From: Morinoia aosen
Lineage: Eukaryota; Arthropoda; Malacostraca; Amphipoda; Talitridae
NCBI GenBank assembly: GCA_030386875.1
Contig: CM059569.1
Span: 47,717,842-47,781,841 of the forward strand
Length of the DNA: 64,000 bases
Direction of reading: 5' to 3'
The notes under the pieces are model-generated. The model was not told the DNA's origin. It was given only the letters and a program-made list of their open reading frames with translations, and made no database searches. The first letter of the stretch is position 1. Every line of letters begins with the position of its first letter. Positions 23,600-35,065 of the stretch are shown piece by piece. The translations under genes and the position numbers were made by a program.

Positions 23600-23806
23600 C
23601 TATTGTGCGGTAATTGCACGAAATTTTATTTCTGCATTATTGTGTACTATAGAGCTTATATTTGCATTAAATTATGTTGTTCAGATTTTTCGAGCGTCTT
23701 GCGCTGGTTGTTGGTTGTCGTGACTTAGTCTAGATCGACCTAAATGACATGTGAACTCGGTAAGGTTAATGAAGTTTTCATTTTCACACGTTAATATCTA
23801 GGTGGC
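23600..23806 (-). repeat. displaced extra copy of a lectin-like gene 3' flank
   Basis: This stretch matches the DNA downstream of the lectin-like stop codons (compare 22410-22570): GAGCTTATAT, the TTCGAG..TCTTGC stretch, TTAGTCTAGATCGACCTAAA, TTTTCATTTTCACACGTTAA and the last few codons. It is placed upstream of copy 3 in the same orientation, between sequences that are adjacent in block B (near 14570-14612). It is a relic of an extra tandem unit or a gene-conversion insertion. Confidence 0.7.
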
Positions 23807-25050
23807 AATTAGCAATGAGGAGTATATGAAACCCCCAAATAGTACGCATAAGGTGAGCAAAAGAAGATAATACATTTAAGATGAAATAATAAAGATTCCA
23901 ATAATGAGGGTAGGTAATGAAAGTACTAATAACAGCAATTAATATTATTAACTAATTATTCCCACACATAACATCAGTCAGCTCACTTCGCACCTCCGAA
24001 TGTTCGTCACTTGGATGTTTGTAAGTATAGGGAAGCAGGTCTACATTTTCCCTCCAAGCTATGTTTAGTTCAACACCACTCCATCTTCAGACCTCATTGT
24101 TTATAGACTAAAGCTGAAGCTACACTTGGGATCAGACTGAAAATTCCTAACTGTGAAATATACTTATAGTAGAAATAATTGTGGGCGATTCTATGAATTG
24201 AGCACCAGGAACAGTTTTTTCGTAGGAATCGACTCGTTGCACTCATTATCTATCATCTAATTCAGCTGCCCTTTTTACAACTGGTGATATTTTTTATAGA
24301 TTCACGCGATTTTAAATCCATTTGTTGGTAGTTATTTTTGTCAGAACCCCATTTGCACTCGGCTTTATTTCTATGCTGAAAAAAAGATTGTGAGGCACGA
24401 CATGAATTTTACTGAAATTAGTTTAGCTTTTGAATGAAAGATTTTATTACTTGAGGCAAGGATTGGTTTTTGAGGGTGAACTTTATAAAGAATTACTCAG
24501 CCCCTATCTTTACATCAGCAATTGTATGACTTCTTGAGAAGCTGTTATGAAGCATTATTTTTCTATTAACTCTTAACTTTTTCTATTACCTTGTTCTATT
24601 ATTAATTAAATTATTTATGGTTTAAAGTTCATATTGTCGTTCCAGGAACAACTCTCCTAAAATGAACACGATTTTGTAAACGATTACAGAGGAACTACAA
24701 TCACGATAAACGTTTTTAGTCTCCTGTAATGCAGTTAGTCGAATTAAAAGGGAGAAGCACGTCATATGGCAGCCCTTCTACATTGTGGTGCTGGAAAAAT
24801 ACTGAGCTTCTCAAAAGGAAAAGAACGAGTTCATATGGAAAGCAGTGAAGCGCGATGATTGAGTACGTATGGACAAAAATTTTTTCGTTGGTTGGCACAT
24901 TATGATGGCTCTTAAGTGCTTAGTTACAACTTTTTCTTGGTAAATATTTACAAACCGACAACCAAAAACCCACAAGTTTTTGCAACAAAATTCGTGTTGT
25001 TTATCTAAACTAGACTTGCGCTCTTATTTGAATTCATAAATGTTAACTGG
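23807..25050. other. intergenic upstream of copy 3
   Basis: No gene. 24700-24905 resembles 33480-33640 upstream of copy 4 (CATATGGA and GCMCATTATGATGG landmarks), so it belongs to the duplicated unit. Confidence 0.5.
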
Positions 25051-25089
25051 AGATGATCAGTATCATCAAGCATTCCGAACAAGATATTG

Positions 25090-25310
25090 TTTTCGAACCC
25101 ATAGCGCTCGGTGATGGACAGTCCACTTCTCGGTGCACCTCAGCGACCACTGTAGCAGGCGGCCAGCCCAGTGTAGAACTACGGGGCGAGTAGAGTACAA
25201 GAATGCACGCGAGGAGTAATTCACCTTGGAAATGCTGCATGGCTGATGCCATCGATTCCACTCCCATCATGTCAGAAGATGAATATGGTTAGAGATCATT
25301 AGTCTATGGC
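25090..25310. promoter_or_regulatory. conserved upstream block of lectin-like copies (copy C)
   Basis: Same block as at 15715 and 34835. On the gene strand ATGCAGCATTTCCAAG is followed by GTGAAT (near 25232), a possible short first exon with a phase-1 donor that would fit the acceptor of copy 3. The donor is not conserved in the other copies, so this reading is weak. Confidence 0.35.
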
Positions 25311-25505
25311 AATCTGCTGACCATCTGTTCTTCTACCAACATACGTTACTATTATTATACATCAACATTGGTCATAACCATGTACGCTAATTTTGATAAG
25401 TGTGTCTTCATATTTGAGCTTGATCAACTCAAAATCAACTTCACTTCTTATGTTCCACTAAATCGGGGCGCATGTAATGAGTTAAGAGCTCAGATGAGCG
25501 TGGTT

Positions 25506-26380
25506 CTGACCAGCCATCAGCTTGCGATCATTGAAATGAGCAGATCAGCCATCAGCCTGCGATCATTGAAATGAGCTGATCAACCATCAGCCTGCGATCA
25601 TTGAAATGAGCTGATCAGCCATCAGCCTGCGATCATTGAAATGAGCAGATCAGCCATCAGCCTGCGATCATTGAAATGAGCTGATCAGCCATCAGCCTGC
25701 GATCATTGAAATGAGCTGATCAGCCATCAGCCTGCGATCATTGAAATGAGCAGATCAGCCATCAGCCTGCGATCATTGAAATGAGCTGATCAACCATCAG
25801 CCTGCGATCATTGAAATGAGCTGATCAGCCATCAGCCTGCGATCATTGAAATGAGCTGATCAGCCATCAGCCTGCGATCATTGAAATGAGCAGATCAGCC
25901 ATCAGCCTGCGATCATTGAAATGAGCTGATCAACCATCAGCCTGCGATCATTGAAATGAGCTGATCAGCCATCAGCCTGCGATCATTGAAATGAGCAGAT
26001 CAGCCATCAGCCTGCGATCATTGAAATGAGCTGATCAGCCATCAGCCTGCGATCATTGAAATGAGCAGATCAGCCATCAGCCTGCGATCATTGAAATGAG
26101 CTGATCAACCATCAGCCTGCGATCATTGAAATGAGCAGATCAGCCATCAGCCTGCGATCATTGAAATGAGCTGATCAGCCATCAGCCTGCGATCATTGAA
26201 ATGAGCTGATCAGCCATCAGCCTGCGATCATTGAAATGAGCAGATCAGCCATCAGCCTGCGATCATTGAAATGAGCTGATCAACCATCAGCCTGCGATCA
26301 TTGAAATGAGCAGATCAGCCATCAGCCTGCGATCATTGAAATGAGCTGATCAACCATCAGCCTGTGTTCATAGAAATGAG
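25506..26380. repeat. 35-bp minisatellite, 25 units
   Basis: Exactly 25 units of 35 bp containing CCATCAGCCTGCGATCATTG. Three forms of the first ten bases (CAGATCAGCC, CTGATCAGCC, CTGATCAACC) alternate in a partly repeating order, a sign of multi-unit duplications. The sister positions near 16140 and 35285 have one unit, so the array is specific to this block. Noncoding. Confidence 0.97.
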
Positions 26381-26879
26381 CCAATGTTCAGGGTGTAAAA
26401 ATTACTTACTAGATCATCTTCTTTTAAACAACGTACTTCCGGTTTGATATTTTTCAACTGAGATGTTGGCCAAGTCCTAATACCTCTCGAAATCTCAAAC
26501 TTCAGCATGTTAATGTTTTGAGTTGCTGCTTGGTGTTTCTCGTAATAATATTGTCTTATGTGTAAGTCGTTCAAGCACTGAGAATGCCTATTTTATTGCA
26601 GTTACATCCGCATTATTTGGCTTCAGTCCTAAAAGCAAATTTTCTCTTGCCTTCACCGGTTTGTTGTCTGAAATTAAGCCATAGTTTTTTCTTTCTTCAT
26701 TTTACAAACCCACTCACTTCTCGTGATACCGTTGGAACAAGTCTGTTTAATCCTTGTACCGAGTGTGCAGAATTTGAATGCGTTTCTGCCCGAAATTCGC
26801 TGTGAAAACCGTTTTAATTAATCGAATAAAGATCTTAATATAAAGATATTTTATTTGCCATTGATTTTTTTTCATCAAA
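26381..26879. other. duplicated intergenic segment, no gene
   Basis: 26381-26580 matches 16150-16370 and 35310-35515 (TGTTAGTGTTTTGAGTTGTTG-type landmark). 26640-26800 matches 35580-35730. Compared with copy A, the part equivalent to about 6350-8000 is missing here, a deletion in this block. Confidence 0.6.
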
Positions 26880-28006
26880 CTCCTCGAGAATAAACTCATT
26901 TCTTTCTATTTTTTATCAAAATATCGTAGCAGTTCATATATGTCTGTTTAGAGAAACTTTTACACGGAATACATCATTGGTCGCGCAGGAACTTTTTTTT
27001 ATATTAATGTCAATGTTTCCACGAGGACTCATGATTCTCATGCTATTTCTTGTAACACCGTTATGACGAGTTTGTTCGCAACAAACACTCGCTAGGCTCA
27101 GCATAGGCAACCCACAGACAGTGGATTCGGAGTGCGCTGCATGTAATTGTCATCAGGAAGAGCGCTCGCAGCGCCACCACCTTGCTGCGCGTCCGGCGGG
27201 TGTGCAACAACAGTGTATCGACACTGAATGCTCCTTCTATCGTAATTCTTGTCCGTAATAATTCTCATCACCAAAAAACTAGAACGCTTGTCAAAGTGTA
27301 TTTCAAGATATCGCGTGTGTAGATGTAAAAAAAGGATTGAATAATAGTCATTTTGTTGCTCCATATATTGCCAGTATACTACCCCAGTCTTGCCAGTGAC
27401 ATTGTTGACAGCAACATTTCAAATTTTACATGAATGAAAGTCTAAATTTTCCTCGGATGAATTTTCCTCAGAAGCAGACTTTTTCTCAGAAGCAGACTTT
27501 TCCTAAGTTTTCCACAGAAGTAGTTAATGGGACCCAGAACATGACAGGAGTGCTAACTACATCCTCCGATAAAGATCATCATCGATGTTGTTGTGTCGCA
27601 CCACTAAGGTTGCCAAAGCCGTCAATAGAAGGAGTTGACAAAATCCAAGAGATGACACACCATATGCCGCGAAAATGTCTGGAATGTGTACTTTTTGTCA
27701 TAAGAGTGCAACAAAATCCTTCCGGTGTGTACAGGTTATAAATAGAACACGAGTTATTTTACAATGACTTTAAAGAAGCGAAAGTTCTCAGTTAAAACAG
27801 AGTTGCAGATGAGTCCGTTTTGTTCAACGTTTGTTTAATTTCGTGCGTGAACACGCTTTCTGACAGTTTCACTTCCTTGCTATTGCTTTAAGCGCTAATT
27901 TTAAAGTCATTTTCAAAAACATGGTGATTAGTTACAGGGCAGTGGTCTCTAACACTACCTTGCACACTAGTAATAGACACCCTACCAGGTTAGGTTAACA
28001 TAAGGT

Positions 28007-28290
28007 TAACATCGGCATCTTTGGGATGCTTTATTTCCAATCAAGCCTGATACATATGATCTTAGCATTGGTTTTTCAAATGTCTTATAACTAACCCTAT
28101 ATATAGGACACCATGACGGTTCCCCCGTAAAGCCGGTACCCATTTCCGACACCTGGGTTGAGTGGGGTATTGTGCTTGAGCTTTCCCTTATACCCAACGG
28201 GGAAAATCTCCGTGCCAGCGCTGGGATACGAACCCGCGAGTTCCAGCATACAAGTCCGATCCCTTAACCGCTGTGCCACGGAGAGCACTA
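28007..28290 (-). repeat. tRNA-derived SINE, minus-strand copy with empty-site evidence
   Basis: Reverse-complement of the element at 2501-2792, with box A- and box B-like motifs kept. CTACCAG flanks the insertion on both sides. Sister block A at about 9284-9310 has the unoccupied site (ACCCTACCAGTGATGCCAGA). A short GTTAGGTTAAC/AAGGTTAAC direct repeat sits between the left target copy and the SINE tail. Confidence 0.9.
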
Positions 28291-30081
28291 CCAGTACGGG
28301 CAGAAATCCCTCTGTGCTCTCCTATGAGCATCACAAAGTGGTTAGTAGTGCTCCTTGTTTAATTTTTTTCGACAATTGACATGGGTATTACGATATCAGC
28401 CGTATATCAGCCGACTTTTTAAAATCCAACGCTTTATATATATTTCATTCAATTTTATAGGAGATAAACTGCTTTTTATTAGTCCTCCCAATGTTTGTAG
28501 CGTTACTCAGGCTGCACATTAACTTATACTGTACACTTCACAGTTTCATAGAAACACAGGCACCTTGTCTATAAAAAGGAATCAACTCCCAATATTGAAT
28601 ATAATGCAAAAATTTAGTATGAGATTAATCTTTGGATAATATGTTGGCACCAGGTCTCTAAATTCTTAGGAGACATATTGATTTTGATGAGTCGACATAC
28701 GTAGCTAGGATAAGTGCAGTATTGTTTTAGGGACAATGAAACTCTTAAGCATCTCCAAGCAATTATCGTCAATTTTTTTAAGACAAATGTGTATAACCAA
28801 TCGATGGGGGATGTTATTTTTGTAAAAATTAGAACAAAAGTATTCTAGTCGATGTATAAAAGCTCCAACTACAAGACTTAATATGAAATTGAATTTGACG
28901 CTAAAATTTATGACACTATTAAATTTTGATCTAAATCTCGTTTAGGTTTTCTTTTTTTTGAAAACGTTAGTCTCTAAAGCGTTTTGAGTTTTTTGAACGT
29001 ACATATACTCGTATATACAAGAAATTAAATTTGGTGCCAAATATTTTTCTCGTGTAAATTTATGTAAATAATGCTGACTGTCCAAGTAATCCATGAATAG
29101 ATTAAAGTGACTTGGATCACGAAACACGAAAGTAAGGACATTCGTTAAAAAAAATCATTCATGACAAGAAAGGAAATTATTGGTTAGAGTAGGTGAAACG
29201 CAGCCCCCAATAAGTGCCCACTGTTTTGATGACACAAGTTCCCATCAAACACAAGTAAGTTATCGTTTCTACAAATTTATATACATTTCTCGAAAGACAG
29301 TCAGCTAAATCCATCAAACTTGTCACTGTAGTCAAATACTTTTGATGATTCTATTTCAAGAGTTTAGTTTAATGGAATGTAAATAAAAATCGATTGAACA
29401 TCATAATTAGCCATGACATACTGATCATTGGGTATTAAGCCAATTTCTTGAACAAATGAAAATGAGTGCTCAATCGTAAAATCTTTAAACGCTGAAACCA
29501 GCCCGCCTTCTGAATTAAAAAGATGAAACTCATTCTCTGCATTGGACGAGAAAATTTCCACAATAATGATTTTTTTAATTTATGAATAAATTTATATACA
29601 GAATCTCCAGTTTGGAGCATTCTCAATAATTCATATCTATTTGAATGGTATCCTAGTATTATTCGAATGTGACTATAAATATGGCATCTGTTTACGTTTG
29701 TTTACATGCAAAAACACTGCGGCACAGAAGTTTAATCTATTGTTCGAGGGAATGCAACTTATTGCAAGGAAAAGATATAGCAAAAAAAAATATATCAAAT
29801 CTTATTACCTAATAGTACCCTTTTGAGTACTATTAGGTAATACAAGTATACTTTTTGATATATTTGTTTGGTGTCCGCTTCTTCTATCATTATGTTACGC
29901 TCATAAGGATGCTTAATAACCGTATCTGTCTGTGCTATGAGTTTCACCAGTGCACAAGTAAAAGAATATTTTAATCGCGGGTACTATTAGAATGGATATA
30001 ATTGTTAGTCATTCACATCTGGAATATTTACGTACCGAGGGAAAATATGGAATCCCGCCACTTTTGATGGCCACGTACACT

Positions 30082-31091
30082 TGTGCGCCAAGCGCCATCC
30101 ATGCCCTCTTCCCCCGTGCACCTCAGAGGTCTTATAAGCGGTGAGCTCTTTAGGGCCCGCGCATTTGGTTCGCATCTCCACCTGTACTACATCGTCACCA
30201 ATAAACGTCGCACGTAACCAGCATGATCTCTAACCTCTGTCTGCCTGTATATTTGGTGGCCAGTATGGGGATTATTGCACTCAGTGTAGGTGCACACTGC
30301 TTGCTCTCTAACTTGCTCTCACTGCGAGTACAGCCTATGTTTGGCCTTGACGCCTGCGCGCACGCAAACAATAACTGACTGAAAAAAAAACACTACCACT
30401 GCTGCTGCGACCACAATAACAATTAATTGTTGCTGCGTTACTTATCTTAAATTGTAGGTTTAGTTGTCGTTGTCGAACGATGTCGCGGTCTCTGCAGTCG
30501 TTGGAAGCGATGCACCGTTACTGCTTCGTCCGTAGCACGAAAATAACGCAGCTGTAGTCGGTTGACACACCTCGTAGATGTAGTTTAAGATCTGTAGCCG
30601 CCCTCTCGCAGATCTCTGAAGCTCTCTGTAGACGCTGTCCTTATTCTCGATTTCTTGTTGCTCTGACTGTCTCTTCAGATTCTTCTTATAAGTTATAATT
30701 CTTGTCGTCACCAGACGATCTTCTCGGTAGTTCTCTTAATTTCTCTGTAGTTATCAGTAATCTCCTCCGCCGTGTTGATTTGCTGAAGTCACTGGATCTT
30801 CTTCTCAAACTTCTGTACTTCTCAAACTTCTTCTTCTCAAACTTCTGTACGTCGAATACTATATCTACTTGACTTCCCAAATATATCTTCACGAATTCGT
30901 GGGTCCGTCAACTCTCTGGCCACCAAATATACAGGCAGACAGAGGTTAGAGATCATGCTGGTTACGTGCGACGTTTATTGGTGACGATGTAGTACAGGTG
31001 GAGATGCGAACCAAATGCGCGGGCCCTAAAGAGCTCACCGCTTATAAGACCTCTGAGGTGCACGGGGGAAGAGGGCATGGCTTGGCGCACA
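30082..31091. mobile_element. foldback element: near-identical 180-bp inverted repeats, 4-bp target duplication
   Basis: The left arm 30082-30262 and right arm 30918-31091 are inverted copies that differ essentially by one 4-nt indel. The ends are TGTGCGCCAAGC and its complement. CACT is present at 30078-30081 and 31092-31095. The 650-bp core has (CTTCTTCTCAAACTTCTGTA)-like local repeats and no recognisable transposase or RT. The TG...CA ends and 4-bp duplication would also suit LTRs, but in inverted orientation. Absent from sister blocks near 11640 and 20840. Confidence 0.8.
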
Positions 31092-31803
31092 CACTAGTTT
31101 GTTATAAACTAGTGATCTAAATTATACATTGAACATTTCCTTTGTGATCTACTGCGATTGATAACATCAATGTCACTCCTATATTGGCCTGCAGTTGATT
31201 CGATGACTATATTTTATACCGCACTTCACGTGAATTACAGGTAAATTTTCAAATTGACGGTAATAACACCTCTAATTTTCGTACCTGGAATAAACGACGG
31301 GAAGTCTACATTAATTGTACGATCGCATTTTTCACTCGATGTGGCACGAGTGCGACGGAGATTTTTGACAGTAAGAATTTGTTATGACTGCTCCGATTTG
31401 TGCTTCTTAGACGAAAATTGCCCTTATGATGACACGATCGAAAACATCCTTGACGTGGCTTCACTTCGAAAGTCACCCGGTTATGCCATAAGTTATTATG
31501 AAGTAAAAGGTAAAAGGTGAGGAATATTTGATGGTAGGAAAATGTTAACAGGAAGAAATGTTCAAAGGCAAAAAATAGCTTATGATATTCTTCATTTCGC
31601 AGGGTTTCTTCCATTTTGGTTAAATGAATGTTGATGCACGAAAGTTTAAACTTTGCATTATTTGTATGCTAGAACTTATCTTAACGGTAAAAAATATTGT
31701 TGCGGTGTTTTGAGCGTTTTACAAAATAAGTAGGTCATTATGAAATAGTTTAGATTGACCTAAATGACATACTAACAATGAATGATTGACAACGTTTTAA
31801 TTT

Positions 31804-32573
31804 TCACGCGTAAATTTCTAGGTGGCAAATTTGTAGCGGCATCTCAGCTTCGTTTGGAGTTTTTTGGATTGACAGATACCTGCCCGCAACGGGCTCTGTA
31901 GGCCGCACAATGAGCTCATAGCCTGCATGCGGAGGTGGTCCAGGATAGTAACTCATCTGCATGTAATTCTCAAAGTCGCCGGATGCCGGAGATGTCCCAA
32001 TGCGAATATCCAACTCGTTGAAATATTTCTCATAGACGTCGTTGCTCTGTGCCATCACTGCAACACCCTTTACATTTTGCACATCGACCAGATCAAACAC
32101 AATGAAAGGTTGACCACCTTTAGTTGATTTGTAGCAACTCTCTATAGATCCGTCATAGATTCCGTCCAGCAGATTTTCCGGAACTTTTATATCCTTTTGG
32201 CTTTCAAACACCGGTGAAGCATAAGAAAATTTGATACCTGACTGAGCCGTCAGTATATTGGACGGGCTTCGTTTTGTGAAACACTTGACCCAAGGAGGTC
32301 CCTCAGGATCTTCGTTGAAGGGCACCACGATGGTGTTCATCAGAGTCGACAGTCCCGAATCAGTGGAACAGTGCAGCATACACCAGTCCTTCATGGCGCA
32401 CAAAGATGCCGATCGAATCAAAGAAAGTTTGGACTCGTAAGGCTGCAAGTCAGGATTCTCGAGGCGACTTCCTGCAATTTTGGTAGGTCGAAGAGAAACG
32501 GTGAAGGCGTACGAGTGCGGCAACGCTATCATGATCGACAGCACGGTTGACAGCAGCGGAATGAGGGGAACGC
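31804..32573 (-). CDS. secreted PAN-like + F5/8 type C (fucolectin-like) protein, copy 4 (last exon)
   Basis: Frame open from a splice acceptor (minus-strand TTTTTCCAG before GCGTTCCCC; intron side from 32574) to TGA. The exon starts with the hydrophobic part of a signal peptide (VPLIPLLSTVLSIMIAL). It then has the three-Cys cluster LCAMKDWCMLHC, GPPWVKC, NLLDGIYD, ESC, PFIVFDL, DIRIG, GDFENY, GRYLSIQK and QICHLEIY, i.e. all six Cys and the discoidin-fold landmarks of copies 1 and 2. The middle (residues between NILTAQSG and PENLLDG) differs most from copies 2 and 3, hinting at local diversification. The ORF also continues 13 codons through the acceptor, but conservation of the acceptor in three copies argues that this is intron. 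Secretion and sugar binding are inferred. Confidence 0.8.
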
Positions 32574-33648
32574 CTGGAAAAAGTGATGCAAAAGTGTATG
32601 AGGTGCGAAACATTTCCTTCAGAGCTCATCACTGTTCATGAACTATAAAATTGTCATAGGAAAAGAAAGCAAGCAGGAAATTACCGGCCGCTGTTGAGAA
32701 GATATAACTTCAAATCAGCTCCTTAAAATATGAAGATTTTCATTTATTGATAAGTTACAGGACATCTCATAATTTTTTACAACTGGTGATGTTTTCTATT
32801 ATATTTAGGTACTCAATCTTAAATTTATTTGATTGCAGTTATTTGTTTATAACCCCCTGCAAAGATGAAGATTTGGTTGGGAGACAAAGCATGAATCATA
32901 TCGTGATAAGTTTTACTTAAATTTAAATAAATTTTTAAAACTGAGAAAATATTAGTTATTGAGGCAAATTTTATAGAACAGAATTACGCAGTTTCTTAAC
33001 TTCATATTGACAATCAAACGGCTTCTGGAAATGCTCTGACGGAAAGAAGTGTTCTCTTTCTGTTAACTTTTCTCTTAATTATCATTCATAGCATGAGTTT
33101 CAATATTTTTTTTCAGCTAAAACTTCTCTTGAATGTTCATATTTATGAAAAACGAGGATCAGAAAATTAATTTCACGTTACACCATTATAGTCTGTTGGA
33201 CTGCATTTATGTTATAGAGAAAAGAAAAACAGTTTATTAAAAAAATGTTTCATGATATTCAGTACTACGAATTATATTTTACGTACATCTTAACACAAAA
33301 GACCTTAAGTGGTAAACTAACCACAGGAAGTAGACAATGGTCGTGTAATCTGTTAAATATATTATTGTGAGACGAATTATAAAATTTCTCTCCTTGGATA
33401 CTTTCTCCAGGCACGGGGACTCAATGCTCATTAATACTGTTGAAATAAATGAAGAATGCATGGGAGACGGAGAAACCTGGTCTTTTGATAAACGTTCGAC
33501 CCAGCGGCGATGGAAACACGGTATGGGGATCAAAGGGGAAAAACGAGGTCATATGGATGACGGTCTTCAGCAAAGTTTGAGCACGTCTTAACACAATCAT
33601 TAGTTTTTACTAGTTTGCCCATTATGATGGATTAAAACGAAGAGCGAG
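32574..33648. other. upstream/intron region of copy 4
   Basis: No supported ORF. The part near 33480-33640 is shared with 24700-24905. It should hold the intron and perhaps the first exon of copy 4, which I could not place. Confidence 0.45.
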
Positions 33649-34604
33649 GCGAAAATCGCTGTACGTATAGTCATCTTATTAATACAATTAGTAAACTTTA
33701 AATGAATAAAATTTAACCTTTCGAATTTATCAGGTCATCTTCATCAAAGGTTCTGCGAGAAAACAAATATGAGTAAATTAAAACTATGACGTACAAAAAA
33801 CTTAAAACAAACAAAAAATAGTCGTAGATGTAAAAATCAGATATAGAAATAAGTGAAAACGCGACCTAATGATCATGTGTTTGCGACGAAAAGAGGAAAG
33901 GCGCTTTGAGTGTCATTTAGAGCGGGTCTGAGTTCAAAAATACATAAAGACTCAAGGATACTCTAATCAATCATGTGTGGGGCACATACAAAGGAACTTA
34001 AAATGGTTCACGGATACAGGGACGTTACAGTTTTCAGAGTGGGATCGGATAGAGGTCAGTGGAGGGAACCAAGAGGACGGTTGGTTCTATAAAATTCAAC
34101 TCTGATTCTACATCGTGCGCGGATACTCTGGAGATAAGAGTACGACAGGTAGAACCTACGTACTGTGATTCACAACGTGAGCAACCAAACTGGTGAACCA
34201 GAGACGAGCACATATCTGGGCGTAGCTTATCTTTAAAGAAGAGAAGGGAACCGATCGTAAAATTATTGACATGGACATGAACATAATGAGTTTTGATTTG
34301 TGGAAAAAATTATCGAATGATCAATAAATTTCAGACCCGCTCTAAATGACACTCAAAATTCCATTCCTCTTCTCGACTCAAACAAGTGATCATTAGTTCG
34401 CGTTTTCATTTTTTATATCTACGACTGTTTTTTGTATGTTTTAGTTTGCTTTTGTTTGTTGCAGTTTTAATTTACTAATATTTGTTTTATTCTGTAGCAA
34501 AACCTTTGCTGAAGGTGAAATGATGAGTTCGAAACGTTCAATTTTATTCATTTAGGCTTTAATTGTTTTAATAAAACGACAATACGTACAGCAGTTTTCA
34601 CCTT
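33649..34604 (-). mobile_element. Penelope-like element fragment: GIY-YIG endonuclease remnant between inverted pLTR-like arms
   Basis: On the minus strand, about 34280-34070, the reading frame encodes FKDKLRPDMCSSLVHQFGC, SRCESQYVGSTCRTLISRVS and following residues up to a TGA near 34050. The C..C spacing, the QYVGST (YIG-type) motif and the R...R...H pattern match the GIY-YIG endonuclease domain at the C-terminus of Penelope-like element proteins. The RT domain is missing. Arms 33649-33931 and 34332-34604 are diverged inverted repeats of about 275-285 bp, as Penelope elements often have in terminal (pLTR) orientation variants. Inert fragment. Confidence 0.75.
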
Positions 34605-34834
34605 GTACTACATTTTAAGAATCAGACACATCAATTAAGATATTATCGTAGACTCTGATAGCTTGTGCTAACAATTTGTTCTTGATACGCGTTTATAAGC
34701 CCGATTGTATATGCTGCAAAATCCGCTATGTTTAGCTGGACTAAACTAGACTAGAGCTCCTAATTGTGTTCAAAATTCTGCTTGGCGATTATAAGTATCC
34801 AGCAAGAATTCCTGACAATTTATTGTTAACGAAC

Positions 34835-35065
34835 CTATAGCGCTCGGTGATAGGCAGCCCACTTCTCGGTGCACCTCAGCGACCACTGCAACCATGTCCC
34901 TCCACGACTGCAACAGGCGGCCAGTGGAGAACTACGGGCACGGTATTGTGCTACGGGGCGAGCACAGAACTGGACTGCATGCAAGGAGTAACTCGGCTTG
35001 GAAATGCCGGCTGATGCCATCGATTCCACGCATATCATGTCGGAAGATGAATTAGGTTGAATAGC
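34835..35065. promoter_or_regulatory. conserved upstream block of lectin-like copies (copy D)
   Basis: Third copy of the block at 15715 and 25090, here with an extra CACTGCAACCATGTCCCTCC segment near 34883 and a duplicated GTATTGTGCTACGGGGCGAG stretch near 34943. It keeps GGAATCGATGGCATCAGCC on the gene strand. Confidence 0.4.

Larger units (their letters stand above)
26880..31800. repeat. duplicated intergenic block, copy C
   Basis: Co-linear with copy A from about 8030 onward and with copy B. It is interrupted by a SINE (28007-28290) and a foldback element (30082-31091). The ORF at 31254-31520 lies here; both sister copies of that sequence have stops, so it is not taken as a gene. Confidence 0.85.

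Noticed and set aside
31254-31520. Plus-strand 88-codon ORF ending near a donor-like AAG|GTAAAAG
   Set aside because: Both paralogous copies (about 11806-11900 and 21000-21060) have early stops and frame differences; the donor-like site is in common noncoding sequence. Probably chance.
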